From Stenotrophomonas beteli (GTDB lineage: Bacteria; Pseudomonadota; Gammaproteobacteria; Xanthomonadales; Xanthomonadaceae): a stretch of DNA of 64,000 nucleotides. How positions within the stretch are numbered: the stretch's first letter is position 1; each line of letters starts with the position of its first letter. Shown here piece after piece: positions 52,137 to 60,241 of this stretch. The stretch spans positions 62,001 through 126,000 of the forward strand of contig NZ_LLXV01000014.1 of NCBI RefSeq assembly GCF_001431665.1. Reading direction: 5' to 3'. A program made the translations under genes and the position numbers. The notes under the pieces were generated by a model, which worked only from the letters and a program-made list of their open reading frames with translations, had not been told where the DNA came from and made no database searches.

Positions 52137-52622
52137 TCACAGCACCCCGGGGTTGGCGCGCCACACCGCGAAGTTGAGTGCCGAGGCAAACGTTATCCAG
52201 GCCAGGTAAGGCAACAGCATCACCGCAGCAAGGGCGCGTATGCGAGCGAAGGCGATGAGGGTTGCGACCACCAGCACCACAAGCAGCAGAATGTCGACGA
52301 AGGCGAGCGCGCCCAGCCTCCAGCCGAAGAACAGCCAGCTCCAGAGCGCATTGACGCCGAGCTGCAGAAGATAGAGCGTCAGTGCAGGCCGGGTTGCCGC
52401 TGTGCCACGTTCGCGCCAGACCAGCCAGGCGGCAACCGCCATCATTGCGTAGAGCACGGTCCAGACCGGGCCGAACAGGCTTGCAGGCGGCGCCCAGTCC
52501 GGCAGTGCGAGGGTGGCGTAGAAGCTGGCCGCCGAAGTGGACGCCCACGCCCCCAGCGCAGCGGCGGCAAAGGTGACCGTGACCCATCCGAGGGCGCCCA
52601 GCGCCTGCGTGCTCCCCTTCAT
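52137..52622 (-). CDS. tspO: TspO/MBR tryptophan-rich sensory protein
   Basis: 161 residues in five membrane helices. It carries the family patterns LPDWAPPASLFGPVWTVLYAMMAVAAWLVW and LGVNALWSWLFFGWR. TspO binds porphyrins and, in Rhodobacter, tunes photosynthesis genes by oxygen; some members degrade protoporphyrin in light. A copy of the ECF promoter motif is 32 bp upstream, putting it in the RpoE/ChrR regulon. Removing photosensitising porphyrins would fit that regulon. Confidence 0.9.
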   Translation of the reverse strand: MKGSTQALGALGWVTVTFAAAALGAWASTSAASFYATLALPDWAPPASLFGPVWTVLYAMMAVAAWLVWRERGTAATRPALTLYLLQLGVNALWSWLFFGWRLGALAFVDILLLVVLVVATLIAFARIRALAAVMLLPYLAWITFASALNFAVWRANPGVL

Positions 52623-52653
52623 TCCGGCCCAGCTCCCTGTTGCAGATGCGCCG

Positions 52654-52682
52654 TATACGTTCTAGGGCGGCAAATGGATGCA
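52654..52682 (-). promoter_or_regulatory. ECF sigma promoter P4, tspO
   Basis: Minus strand TGCATCCAT (52682-52674), 14 bases, CGTATA (52659-52654), 32 bp before the tspO ATG. Confidence 0.85.
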
Positions 52683-52694
52683 GTGCCCGTTCGC

Positions 52695-54974
52695 TCAGTC
52701 CGAGATGCCTGCGGCACCGGACTCATCGCTGGCCGTCAGCAGGCCGGGCCGCTGCTCGAACCACTCCCGAGCCTTGGCCAGATGCCAATGGCGCTGGTCG
52801 CCGTCCAGTTCAATGCCCGCGCCCAGCGGCCCCCAGCGCAGGTAGAGGTCGCCGCGCTTGCGACGCTCCAGCAGGTCCAGCCGTGCACGCACCGACAGGC
52901 GCTGGTTTTCCGCCCGCAGCCCATCAACCACCAGATGCCCCGGGCGCCATTGCAGTCGCGCCTGCGCGTCCACCCGGCCCGAATCCAGCAGCGACAGTGT
53001 CCAGCGCGGGTAGTCGGTGCGCTCGGCAAACAGCGCCAGCAGGGGCCGCGTGTCACTGAGCGTGAGGTCAGTGGTGGCATCCACCTGGAACGGGGATTGC
53101 GCATCGATGCGTCCCTGGCGGAAGGCCACATCGCCTTGCCACCCCGTCGCGCGTGGCGCCCCGTCGACCTGCACATTACGCAACTCGACGGTGGTGCCGG
53201 ACAGATCGAAATGGCGTTGGCTGAAATCGCCTCGTCGCAGCGCGGCATTCACTTCAATATCCCCGCCCATGCCCACTCCGGCCACTTCGGCGCTCGCGCT
53301 GCGCCCGACCAGCCGCGCGTTGCCACGGCCGACACGCCCTTCGGTATCCAGCGTGACATCACCGCTCAACACGCCTGAGCCCTTCAGCAGCCGGACCTGG
53401 CGGCTGCCCAGATAGCGATTGTAGGCGGCCAGATCGGGAATGGCGGCCTCACTGAAGCGCAGCCGTGCGCGTACCCCCTTGCGCAGTTCCTGCAGGCGTC
53501 CATCGCCACTCAGGTCCACCGCCAGGTCGCGGCCATCGAACAGGCGCACGTCCTTGGCGTCGGTGGGCCGCGCACTGAAGCGCGGCAGGCGGATGGCCAG
53601 TTGGGCCTGCGTCGGCTGGCCCGCCTTCAGTTCACCGTGCGCGCTGGCGGTGCCCGCCAGGCGTACGCCGGCAACCTCGGCCACCGCTTCGGCGGCAGGA
53701 ATATCCACCGTGCTGCCTTCGGCCAGTTCGCCATCACGCAGGCGCAGATCGGCCTTCAGCGTTCCGCCGCCATCCAGCTGCAGCCAGGGCTTGCGCACGA
53801 ACAGCGCTGGTATCCAGTTCAGCGAGGAGAACGTCCACTCACCGCGCACGCTGCCCGAGCTGCGGTCCAGCAGTTGCGCCGGTTGCTGGAAGGGGATGTC
53901 GCGCCCGCGGATGCGGAGGTCTGCATCGACTGCCGCGCCGGGCCGGGCAGGCAGGCGCGCCTGCAGGCGCAGGTCTTCGGCCACGCTGAGCTGCAGGGCC
54001 AGCACGCCGCGATCAGGTGCGCCATCGCCCAGTTGCAGTGGCACGTGCCAGAGCGCGTGGTCGCCCGGCTGCAGGCGGCCATCGGCAAGATGGACCGACA
54101 GCCGCAGATGGCCGGCCACCGGCGAACTGCTGATGCGCGGCTGCTGCACGTCGGTATCCATGCGCAGCCCCTGGCTGCGTGCGTCCACCTCCAGCGCGGC
54201 GCTCAGCAGCTTCAACTTGGCCAGGCCCGGCGCCTGGTCCCGGTAGTGGCGCGGGTAGCGGAAGCGCGCGTGCAGGTTCATGCCACCCAGCAGCTGCACG
54301 CCGTCGAAGCTGGTGTCGGCGTCACTGAATGAAATATCCGAATCGAACAGTTCCGACGGGCCACCACGCAACTGCTTGAGGAAGCCGACGGTTCCGCGCC
54401 CCTTGCCGATGATCAGCAGCTTGCCCAGGCGCGCACTGCGGATGCTGTCACTGTGGATCGCATCGAAGCGCAGCGTCCAGCCCTGGTCGCTGCGCGGTGG
54501 CGAGGGAATGGCCCCCTGCACGCGGCTTATCTCGGCCGAAACACCGGTGGCCTGCAGCCGTGGCACCCGCACCTGGCGCTGGAACAGCGGCAGCACGGCC
54601 AGCCGGGCGCTGGCGCGCTCGGCGTGCAGCACGTATACCGTATGGTTCACATGCCCGCGCATATGCACGTTCCAGGCGATGACATGCCCGGGCAGCACGG
54701 TGATCGCCGGGCCCGTGGTCATCACGAACTTGTGCGGCTTGCGGTTGGTGACCTGATCGAACAGCGGTGTATTGAGGAACAGGTTGCCGGCCAGCAGATA
54801 GGCGGCATAGGCCACCAGCAGTGCGCGCAGCGCCACGCGTAACGGTCGGGGCCAGTGCGGGTAGCGGATCGGGATCAGGGTTGTACCTTCCGGAGGTGAG
54901 GCGACCACTATTGCCGAGCGCGTGGCGGCGGGACGTGAACGTTGGCGTGACGCGCCACGCAGGCAGGCGGTCAC
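52695..54974 (-). CDS. Large AsmA/DUF-type inner-membrane anchored beta-rich protein
   Basis: 759 residues from the first ATG. One membrane segment (LRALLVAYAAYLLAGNLFL, about residues 48-66) is followed by more than 650 residues of repetitive beta structure, with recurring (L/V)..D..(L/V).(L/V)..G patterns (LKADLRLRDGEL, LSGDVTLDTEGRV). This resembles the AsmA/YhdP/TamB class of bridge-like lipid transporters, but no motif is diagnostic. The true start is probably downstream of 54974, just before the membrane segment. It follows the fasciclin gene and may share its ECF promoter. Confidence 0.65.
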   Translation of the reverse strand: MTACLRGASRQRSRPAATRSAIVVASPPEGTTLIPIRYPHWPRPLRVALRALLVAYAAYLLAGNLFLNTPLFDQVTNRKPHKFVMTTGPAITVLPGHVIAWNVHMRGHVNHTVYVLHAERASARLAVLPLFQRQVRVPRLQATGVSAEISRVQGAIPSPPRSDQGWTLRFDAIHSDSIRSARLGKLLIIGKGRGTVGFLKQLRGGPSELFDSDISFSDADTSFDGVQLLGGMNLHARFRYPRHYRDQAPGLAKLKLLSAALEVDARSQGLRMDTDVQQPRISSSPVAGHLRLSVHLADGRLQPGDHALWHVPLQLGDGAPDRGVLALQLSVAEDLRLQARLPARPGAAVDADLRIRGRDIPFQQPAQLLDRSSGSVRGEWTFSSLNWIPALFVRKPWLQLDGGGTLKADLRLRDGELAEGSTVDIPAAEAVAEVAGVRLAGTASAHGELKAGQPTQAQLAIRLPRFSARPTDAKDVRLFDGRDLAVDLSGDGRLQELRKGVRARLRFSEAAIPDLAAYNRYLGSRQVRLLKGSGVLSGDVTLDTEGRVGRGNARLVGRSASAEVAGVGMGGDIEVNAALRRGDFSQRHFDLSGTTVELRNVQVDGAPRATGWQGDVAFRQGRIDAQSPFQVDATTDLTLSDTRPLLALFAERTDYPRWTLSLLDSGRVDAQARLQWRPGHLVVDGLRAENQRLSVRARLDLLERRKRGDLYLRWGPLGAGIELDGDQRHWHLAKAREWFEQRPGLLTASDESGAAGISD

Positions 54975-55008
54975 GGCGGATGCGACGCGCGCATCCGCCG
55001 CAGTAGCG

Positions 55009-55569
55009 CTACTTCGGCATCAGCACCGAATCGATCACGTGGATCACGCCATTGGACTGGCCGACGTCGGCAATGCTGACACCGGCCTTTCCGCCCTTGG
55101 CATCGACAAGCCACAGCTTTCCGTCGTGCAGGGCAACGGTCAGCGGCTCGCCTTCGACGGTTTTCAGGGTCGCCTTGCCGCCATGGCGCCTGGCATCGGC
55201 CATCAGCTGCATGGCGCTGTAGTTGCCGGGCACCACGTGGTAGGTGAGGATCCGGGTGAGCTGGGCCTTGTTTTCAGGCTTGACCAGCGTATCCACCGTG
55301 CCCGGCGGCAGCTTGTTGAAGGCCGCATTGGTAGGTGCGAAAACAGTGAAGGGGCCTGCACCATTCAGGGTGTCAACCAGGCCGGCGGCCTTCACGGCGG
55401 CCACCAGGGTGGTGTGGTCCTTGGAATTGACCGCATTGGCGACGATGGTGCGGGTGGGATACATCTCCGCGCCACCGACCATGACCGGCCCGGCCGCGAA
55501 GCTGACCGTTGCGACGGAAGCGAGTGCAGCGAAACCTGCAGCAGTGGCAATACGCTGGAGAACGTTCAC
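55009..55569 (-). CDS. Secreted fasciclin (FAS1) domain protein
   Basis: 186 residues with signal peptide (1-26) and one FAS1 domain: VAAVKAAGLVDTLNGAGPFTVFAPTNAAFNKLP, then ILTYHVVPGNY and VIHVIDSVLMP. Such proteins mediate adhesion and are induced by singlet oxygen in other bacteria. A GTG start at 55569 with GAGGGACG is chosen because an upstream ATG at 55608 would sit at the predicted transcription start from promoter P5. Confidence 0.88.
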   Translation of the reverse strand: MNVLQRIATAAGFAALASVATVSFAAGPVMVGGAEMYPTRTIVANAVNSKDHTTLVAAVKAAGLVDTLNGAGPFTVFAPTNAAFNKLPPGTVDTLVKPENKAQLTRILTYHVVPGNYSAMQLMADARRHGGKATLKTVEGEPLTVALHDGKLWLVDAKGGKAGVSIADVGQSNGVIHVIDSVLMPK

Positions 55570-55612
55570 GGTACGTCCCTCGGTTGGGCGCCCGCCAGAT
55601 GCGGGCACCTAA

Positions 55613-55641
55613 GCTACGCTGGCGGGCCGCAGATGGATGCA
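55613..55641 (-). promoter_or_regulatory. ECF sigma promoter P5, fasciclin gene
   Basis: Minus strand TGCATCCAT (55641-55633), 14 bases, CGTAGC (55618-55613), about 44 bp before the GTG start of the fasciclin gene. Confidence 0.85.
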
Positions 55642-55714
55642 GTGCTTTGGGTGAGGGCTCAAGAATGCCGTTCGGCGGCCGCTAGCGGGAGCGACCACAG
55701 GAGATGGAGCATCG

Positions 55715-56155
55715 ATGGAATCCGCACATGCGCACGGAGACGTGAAGGGGAAAGCGCAGGGGGGCGCGACAAAGGACTATCCCCTTTACCTGGACGCGAC
55801 AACCCAGTCCGAAGAACCGGCCTATCTGCGCGTCAGCCTGGCCCTGCTGCGTGACGCACTGCGCGGCAACGCGCTTTGGGCAGACACGCCGTTCCAGCGC
55901 GATGCAGAGACCTTCAAGGCTTGGAAGTACGACGGCGCCATGACGACGATCCTTGAGGGCGCCCCGATCTACACCCCATGGTTGAGCGGCGAACACGGAC
56001 GGGTGCGCGTCGTCGATGGACGGCACAGGTTGTATGCGCTCATCGATATGGGCTATTCGCACGTGCGGATCGTGACCGACCCCTGCCATGCCACAGTCCT
56101 GGGCGCCCTGGTCGATCCGGTCGACAGTGCACAGGATCACAACGACCACCGGTAG
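55715..56155 (+). CDS. ParB/sulfiredoxin-like small protein
   Basis: 146 residues. VVDGRHRLYALIDMGYSHVRI is the DGRHR.AL motif of the ParB N-terminal/Srx fold, here without a DNA-binding HTH. Function is unknown; stand-alone ParB-like proteins may be nucleases or NTP-binding. AGGAG sits upstream of the ATG. It is divergent from the fasciclin promoter but has no ECF motif of its own. Confidence 0.7.
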   Translation: MESAHAHGDVKGKAQGGATKDYPLYLDATTQSEEPAYLRVSLALLRDALRGNALWADTPFQRDAETFKAWKYDGAMTTILEGAPIYTPWLSGEHGRVRVVDGRHRLYALIDMGYSHVRIVTDPCHATVLGALVDPVDSAQDHNDHR

Positions 56156-56250
56156 CGTGCGGCAGGCCACTGCTCGAGGCTGCTGCAGGCCATCGGCAAA
56201 CGCTACAATCGGTGGATTCATCAATGCGAACGGATTCCCAGGGGGAAACA

Positions 56251-57477
56251 ATGAAGAACGGAGTTCTCGGTGGATCACTGCTGCTGGTCGCAGCGCTGGC
56301 CACGCCTTTTGCCAGCTCCGCGCAGAGCGGCTCGTTCAAGAGTCAGGCCAAGGCGACCGCCAAGGAGCTGCGCAGGCTGGGCGAGCCGATGGATCGCTGC
56401 AATCTGGCGACGACCACCAACGACGCTGCGGTAGTCACCAGTGTTTCCGGCGGCAACGTACTGCAGCCGGGCGACCGCCTGCTTACCCTCAACGGCCAGG
56501 ATGTCGCCGGCAAGTCCAACGATGCGCTGGGTGCTGTACTCAGGGGCATCGGGCCCGACCTGACCATACCGGTGGTGGTGGAACGCGCCGGCACCCGCAT
56601 GGAGCTGTCGCTGCCGTGTGGCAATGCCCGGTCGCGCATGGAGGCGGTGCTGAGCGGCCTGGATGCCGCCGCGAGCGGCAACTACCAGGCGTGCGTCGAT
56701 ACGCTCAGTGCGCGCAAGGATCTGGGGGGGCGCATGGCGGTGCTGGCGGCGCAGTGTGGCGAAGCCGCCAAGAGCATCGGCCCGTCGCGCCAGGCCGAAC
56801 TGATCTACGAAGCGCTGAAGCAGCGGATCGCCGAGGCCCAGTGGGAACCGGACGCGCGCAGCAATATGATCGATGTCATGCGCAGGCAGCGGGTGCAGAT
56901 CGAAAAGTACCTGGGCGAAGACCGCTACGCGGCGCTGGTGGCAGCAACCGAGCGCTGGCCGGGGGCGGAAGCGCTCTACAAGCGCACCGAGATCGACCAG
57001 GGCCAGTTCCGCCGCATTGCCCAGGACGCGGTGCGTGGGCGCCTGCTCGACCCCGAATCGGCCCGCATCGACATGCCCTACGGTTTCCTGCGCGGCAGCT
57101 GGAGGCCGCTGCTGCAGAAGGCCGTGGACGGTTACTGGACCTGCGGCACCGTGAATGCCAGGAACCGCATGGGCGGCTATGTCGGAACCAATGCCTTTGT
57201 CGTGGTTCTGGGTGAAGACGGCCAGGTGAAGTATCTGGAGCTGGGCAACAGCCGCGAACTGGACCTGGTCGGTACGGCGTGCGCCAAGGCCGTGGCTTCC
57301 CTGCCGCCGGCACCGGCGGAGACCGGGACGCCCGCAGGCGGCGCAGGCAGCGGCAGCACAGGCTCGCTTGCCGATGAGCTGAAGCAACTGGCCGAGCTGA
57401 AGGCCAGCGGCGCGCTGACCGACGCCGAGTTCGAAACCGCCAAGCAGCGCGTACTGTCCAGCGGCAAGACCCCGTAA
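56251..57477 (+). CDS. Exported PDZ-domain protein with SHOCT tail
   Basis: 408 residues: signal peptide (1-24), PDZ domain (about 55-122, VVTSVSGGNVLQPGDRLLTLNGQDV), a middle helical domain of unknown type (125-345), a Gly/Ser linker, and a SHOCT motif (LADELKQLAELKASGALTDAEF). No protease domain is present. The ATG at 56251 has GGGGGAAAC upstream; an in-frame ATG at 56224 is possible. PDZ plus SHOCT suggests an oligomeric scaffold in the envelope. Confidence 0.72.
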   Translation: MKNGVLGGSLLLVAALATPFASSAQSGSFKSQAKATAKELRRLGEPMDRCNLATTTNDAAVVTSVSGGNVLQPGDRLLTLNGQDVAGKSNDALGAVLRGIGPDLTIPVVVERAGTRMELSLPCGNARSRMEAVLSGLDAAASGNYQACVDTLSARKDLGGRMAVLAAQCGEAAKSIGPSRQAELIYEALKQRIAEAQWEPDARSNMIDVMRRQRVQIEKYLGEDRYAALVAATERWPGAEALYKRTEIDQGQFRRIAQDAVRGRLLDPESARIDMPYGFLRGSWRPLLQKAVDGYWTCGTVNARNRMGGYVGTNAFVVVLGEDGQVKYLELGNSRELDLVGTACAKAVASLPPAPAETGTPAGGAGSGSTGSLADELKQLAELKASGALTDAEFETAKQRVLSSGKTP

Positions 57478-57546
57478 ATTCCTGCCGCCTGGCGCAGGCG
57501 TTGCCACCCGGCTGAGGCGCACGCCGCCGGCCTCAGCCGCGGCTGC

Positions 57547-57681
57547 CCACAGCCGGATCACGTGGTGCAGGAGATGGGCCATGCCTGGAGCGGCAGCCAG
57601 TCGGGCCTGCCGTTCATCGACCCGCAGGGCCCGGATGCCGCGCGGATCGCCTGGCTGTCAATGAAGAATTACCAGTGCCGA
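57547..57681 (+). pseudogene. Remnant of a PHB-depolymerase-family esterase (C-terminal fragment)
   Basis: About 45 codons translate to PQPDHVVQEMGHAWSGSQSGLPFIDPQGPDAARIAWLS in pieces, which matches the C-terminal catalytic-His region of LpqC/PHB-depolymerase-type esterases (GMGHAWSGG...DP.GPDA). Nothing recognisable of the nucleophile domain is left upstream. This is read as gene decay after deletion. The remainder of 57478-57800 holds no gene. Confidence 0.6.
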
Positions 57682-57800
57682 GGGAGCGGGCAGGGGAGCG
57701 CGCCGCGGGGAAGGGTCGGCCGGACGTGCCAGATGGCACCTCCGGCCACTGCCACCGATCCGCTATCGTGAGCGCCCCAACCGCTCCCGCCTGGCAGCGC

Positions 57801-58967
57801 ATGGACGCCACACCGAACACAGCCCGAACCCGGTGGAGGCTTCACGCCTTCATCCTGTCCACCGCGCTGCTGGCCGCCGGCTGCGCTGATGCAACGGCAC
57901 CGGCCAAGGATCCGGGTGCGGATATCGAAGAGGTGGCCCAGACCCTGATCGAGCAGCCCTTGCTGCACTCGGCCTCGATCGCCGTGGTTTACCGTGGCCA
58001 GACGTTCGTCCGCCATCGCGGCCACATGCAGGCAGGAGAACCCGGCGCGCCGACCGATGCCACCCTCTATGAGATCGGCTCATTAAGCAAGACCCTGGCC
58101 GGCACACTGATGGCCAATGCAGTACTGGAAGGCAAGCTGGGACTGGATGATGACGTTCGTGCCTACCTGCAGGGCGACTATCCGAACCTGCAGTACCAGG
58201 GCGCGCCGATCCGCATCCGGCACCTGCTGTCGCACACCAGTGGCCTGCCGAACATGCTGCCGGAGCGTGCGAACACGATACTGGCCGACTTCACCGATCA
58301 CCGCACGCCGGCTGAACTCAATGCCCTCTACGCCGGTTACGGCAAGGCTGATTTCCTCAAGGATCTGCACACTGTCCGCATTCTGCGGATGCCGGGGAAG
58401 GACTACGCATACTCCAGTGCAGGATCCCAGCTGGCCGCGCACATCCTGGAACAGGTCCATCGGCGCGACTATGAGGCGCTGCAGCATGAGTTCTTCAGCG
58501 ATGCGGCTGGAATGACCGGGACCACCATCTCGTTGAGCGACACCGAAGCGTCGCGCCTGGCGGTGGGCTACCACAGCGACAATCCGGTGCCGACCACGCC
58601 CATGCCCGGGTTGCCGTGGGGTGCGTCCGGCAACGTGAAGGCCACCGTCCCCGACATGGTGAAGTACCTGCAGTTCCAGTTGGCCGACGGGCCCGTGGTG
58701 AAGGAGTCGCACCGCACCCTGGCCCGGTTCGACGACGAGTTCAGCATCGGCTACTTCTGGAACATCGTTGCGGGCGATCGCCTGAAGGGGACCTACTATG
58801 CCCATCATGGCGGCGTGCCCCGCTCGCAGTGCTACATCTACATCATGCCGAAGCACGACCTGGGCATATTCGTCATCACCAATCAGAGTGGCGAGCAGAC
58901 GGCGCACGCCCTGGAAGCGGCGGTTGACACCCTGGTCGAGCGGATCAGCGCGGGCGACACGCGATAG
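57801..58967 (+). CDS. Beta-lactamase-fold serine hydrolase lipoprotein (class C-like)
   Basis: 388 residues. Lipobox TALLAAGC puts lipidation at Cys28. The penicillin-binding fold has SxxK as Ser94-Leu-Ser-Lys97 (GSLSKT), a Tyr motif YAYSSAGS and HHGG near the C-terminus in place of KTG. This matches esterase/D-peptidase members of the AmpC superfamily, and true beta-lactamase activity is uncertain. An in-frame GTG at 57768 is a possible earlier start. Confidence 0.82.
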   Translation: MDATPNTARTRWRLHAFILSTALLAAGCADATAPAKDPGADIEEVAQTLIEQPLLHSASIAVVYRGQTFVRHRGHMQAGEPGAPTDATLYEIGSLSKTLAGTLMANAVLEGKLGLDDDVRAYLQGDYPNLQYQGAPIRIRHLLSHTSGLPNMLPERANTILADFTDHRTPAELNALYAGYGKADFLKDLHTVRILRMPGKDYAYSSAGSQLAAHILEQVHRRDYEALQHEFFSDAAGMTGTTISLSDTEASRLAVGYHSDNPVPTTPMPGLPWGASGNVKATVPDMVKYLQFQLADGPVVKESHRTLARFDDEFSIGYFWNIVAGDRLKGTYYAHHGGVPRSQCYIYIMPKHDLGIFVITNQSGEQTAHALEAAVDTLVERISAGDTR

Positions 58968-58980
58968 GCGCAGCGGCGGG

Positions 58981-60228
58981 CTACAGCAACAGCAGCGCGG
59001 CGATCAATGCAGGCGGCATCACCAGCACGCCTACGCGCAGGAAGTCGAGCGCACTGACATGCTCGCCTTCGCGGCGTAGCGCCACCAGCCACAACATCGT
59101 GGCCAGCGAGCCGGTCACCGACAGGTTCGGGCCCAGGTCCACGCCCACCAACAGGGCCGCGCGCGTCTGTGCGGGCAGTTCGGCCATCTGGCCCAGCGAG
59201 CCCGCCGCCAGCCCGACCGGCAGGTTGTTGGCCGCGTTGCTCAGCAAGGCGGCTGCGCCACCGGCCAGCCAGCCGGCCTGGCGCGGTGATGCCTGTGCCA
59301 CCGCCTGCAGCGCATCGGCTGCCGCCTGGATGACGCCGGTCTGCGCCACAGCTTCCACCAGCACGAACAGCCCAGCCACCAGCGGCAACACGCCCCAGGA
59401 CACATGCCGCAGCAGCGGCACGGGGCTGCGGCGCTGGCGGATGGCCACCACCGCCACGCTCAGCGCGCCCGCACAGAATGTGGCCAGGCCAAGCGGGCCG
59501 TTCAGGGCAGAGGTCAGCACCAGTACGCTGCCGGTGAACAGCACGCCCCACGCACTCAACCGGCCGCCCTCGGTCAGCGGCCGGTGCTCGGGCGCCGCCA
59601 CCAGCGGTTGTGCGATCTCCCGTCGATGCACCCAGCGCAGCACCAGATAGGTCGCAGCGATCGCGGCCAGCGAAGGCAGCGCGAACTGCCCCAGCCACTG
59701 CAGCAGCGGCGGCATATGCGCGCCGTACACCACCAGATTGGCCGGATTGGAGATCGGCAGCACGAAGCTGGCCGCATTGGCGATGAACGCGCAGACGAAC
59801 AGGTAGGGCAGGGGATTGGCGCGCGCGGCCCTGCACGCGGCATAGACCGCCGGCGTCAGCACGACGGCCGTCGCGTCGTTGGACAGGAACACCGTCACCA
59901 GCGTGCCGACCAGGAAGACCAGATCGAACAGGCGCCGCCCCGACCCGCCGGCATGCCGGACCGCATACAGTGCCAGCCAGTCGAACAGGCCTTCGCGCCG
60001 GGCCAGTTCGGCCAACGCCATCATGCCGACCAGGAACAGGTAGACGTCGCGACCTTCGGCCACCGCGTCCCATGCCGTGGCTGCTGACACTGCGCCACTG
60101 AGCGTCAGCAGGGCGGCAGCGGCCAGCGCCCACACATATTCCGGAATGCGCCACGGCCGGAACAGCAGGCCGACGGTGGCAATGGCTACGGCGGTCCAGA
60201 TGAAGAGGGAAGATGACGAGGAGAGCAT
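58981..60228 (-). CDS. ArsB/SLC13-type anion transporter
   Basis: 415 residues with about eleven membrane segments. LSNDATAVVLTPAVYAA and ASFVLPISNPANLVVYG in the first half, and LLSNAANNLPVGL and DLGPNLSVTGSLATMLW in the second, are the inverted-repeat hairpins of the ArsB/NhaD (ion transporter) superfamily. It may export arsenite/antimonite, but no arsR, arsC or arsH is adjacent. The ATG at 60228 is 13 bp after the MFS stop, so the two could be co-transcribed. Confidence 0.8.
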   Translation of the reverse strand: MLSSSSSLFIWTAVAIATVGLLFRPWRIPEYVWALAAAALLTLSGAVSAATAWDAVAEGRDVYLFLVGMMALAELARREGLFDWLALYAVRHAGGSGRRLFDLVFLVGTLVTVFLSNDATAVVLTPAVYAACRAARANPLPYLFVCAFIANAASFVLPISNPANLVVYGAHMPPLLQWLGQFALPSLAAIAATYLVLRWVHRREIAQPLVAAPEHRPLTEGGRLSAWGVLFTGSVLVLTSALNGPLGLATFCAGALSVAVVAIRQRRSPVPLLRHVSWGVLPLVAGLFVLVEAVAQTGVIQAAADALQAVAQASPRQAGWLAGGAAALLSNAANNLPVGLAAGSLGQMAELPAQTRAALLVGVDLGPNLSVTGSLATMLWLVALRREGEHVSALDFLRVGVLVMPPALIAALLLL

Positions 60229-60241
60229 GCAGTGGGGGGTC

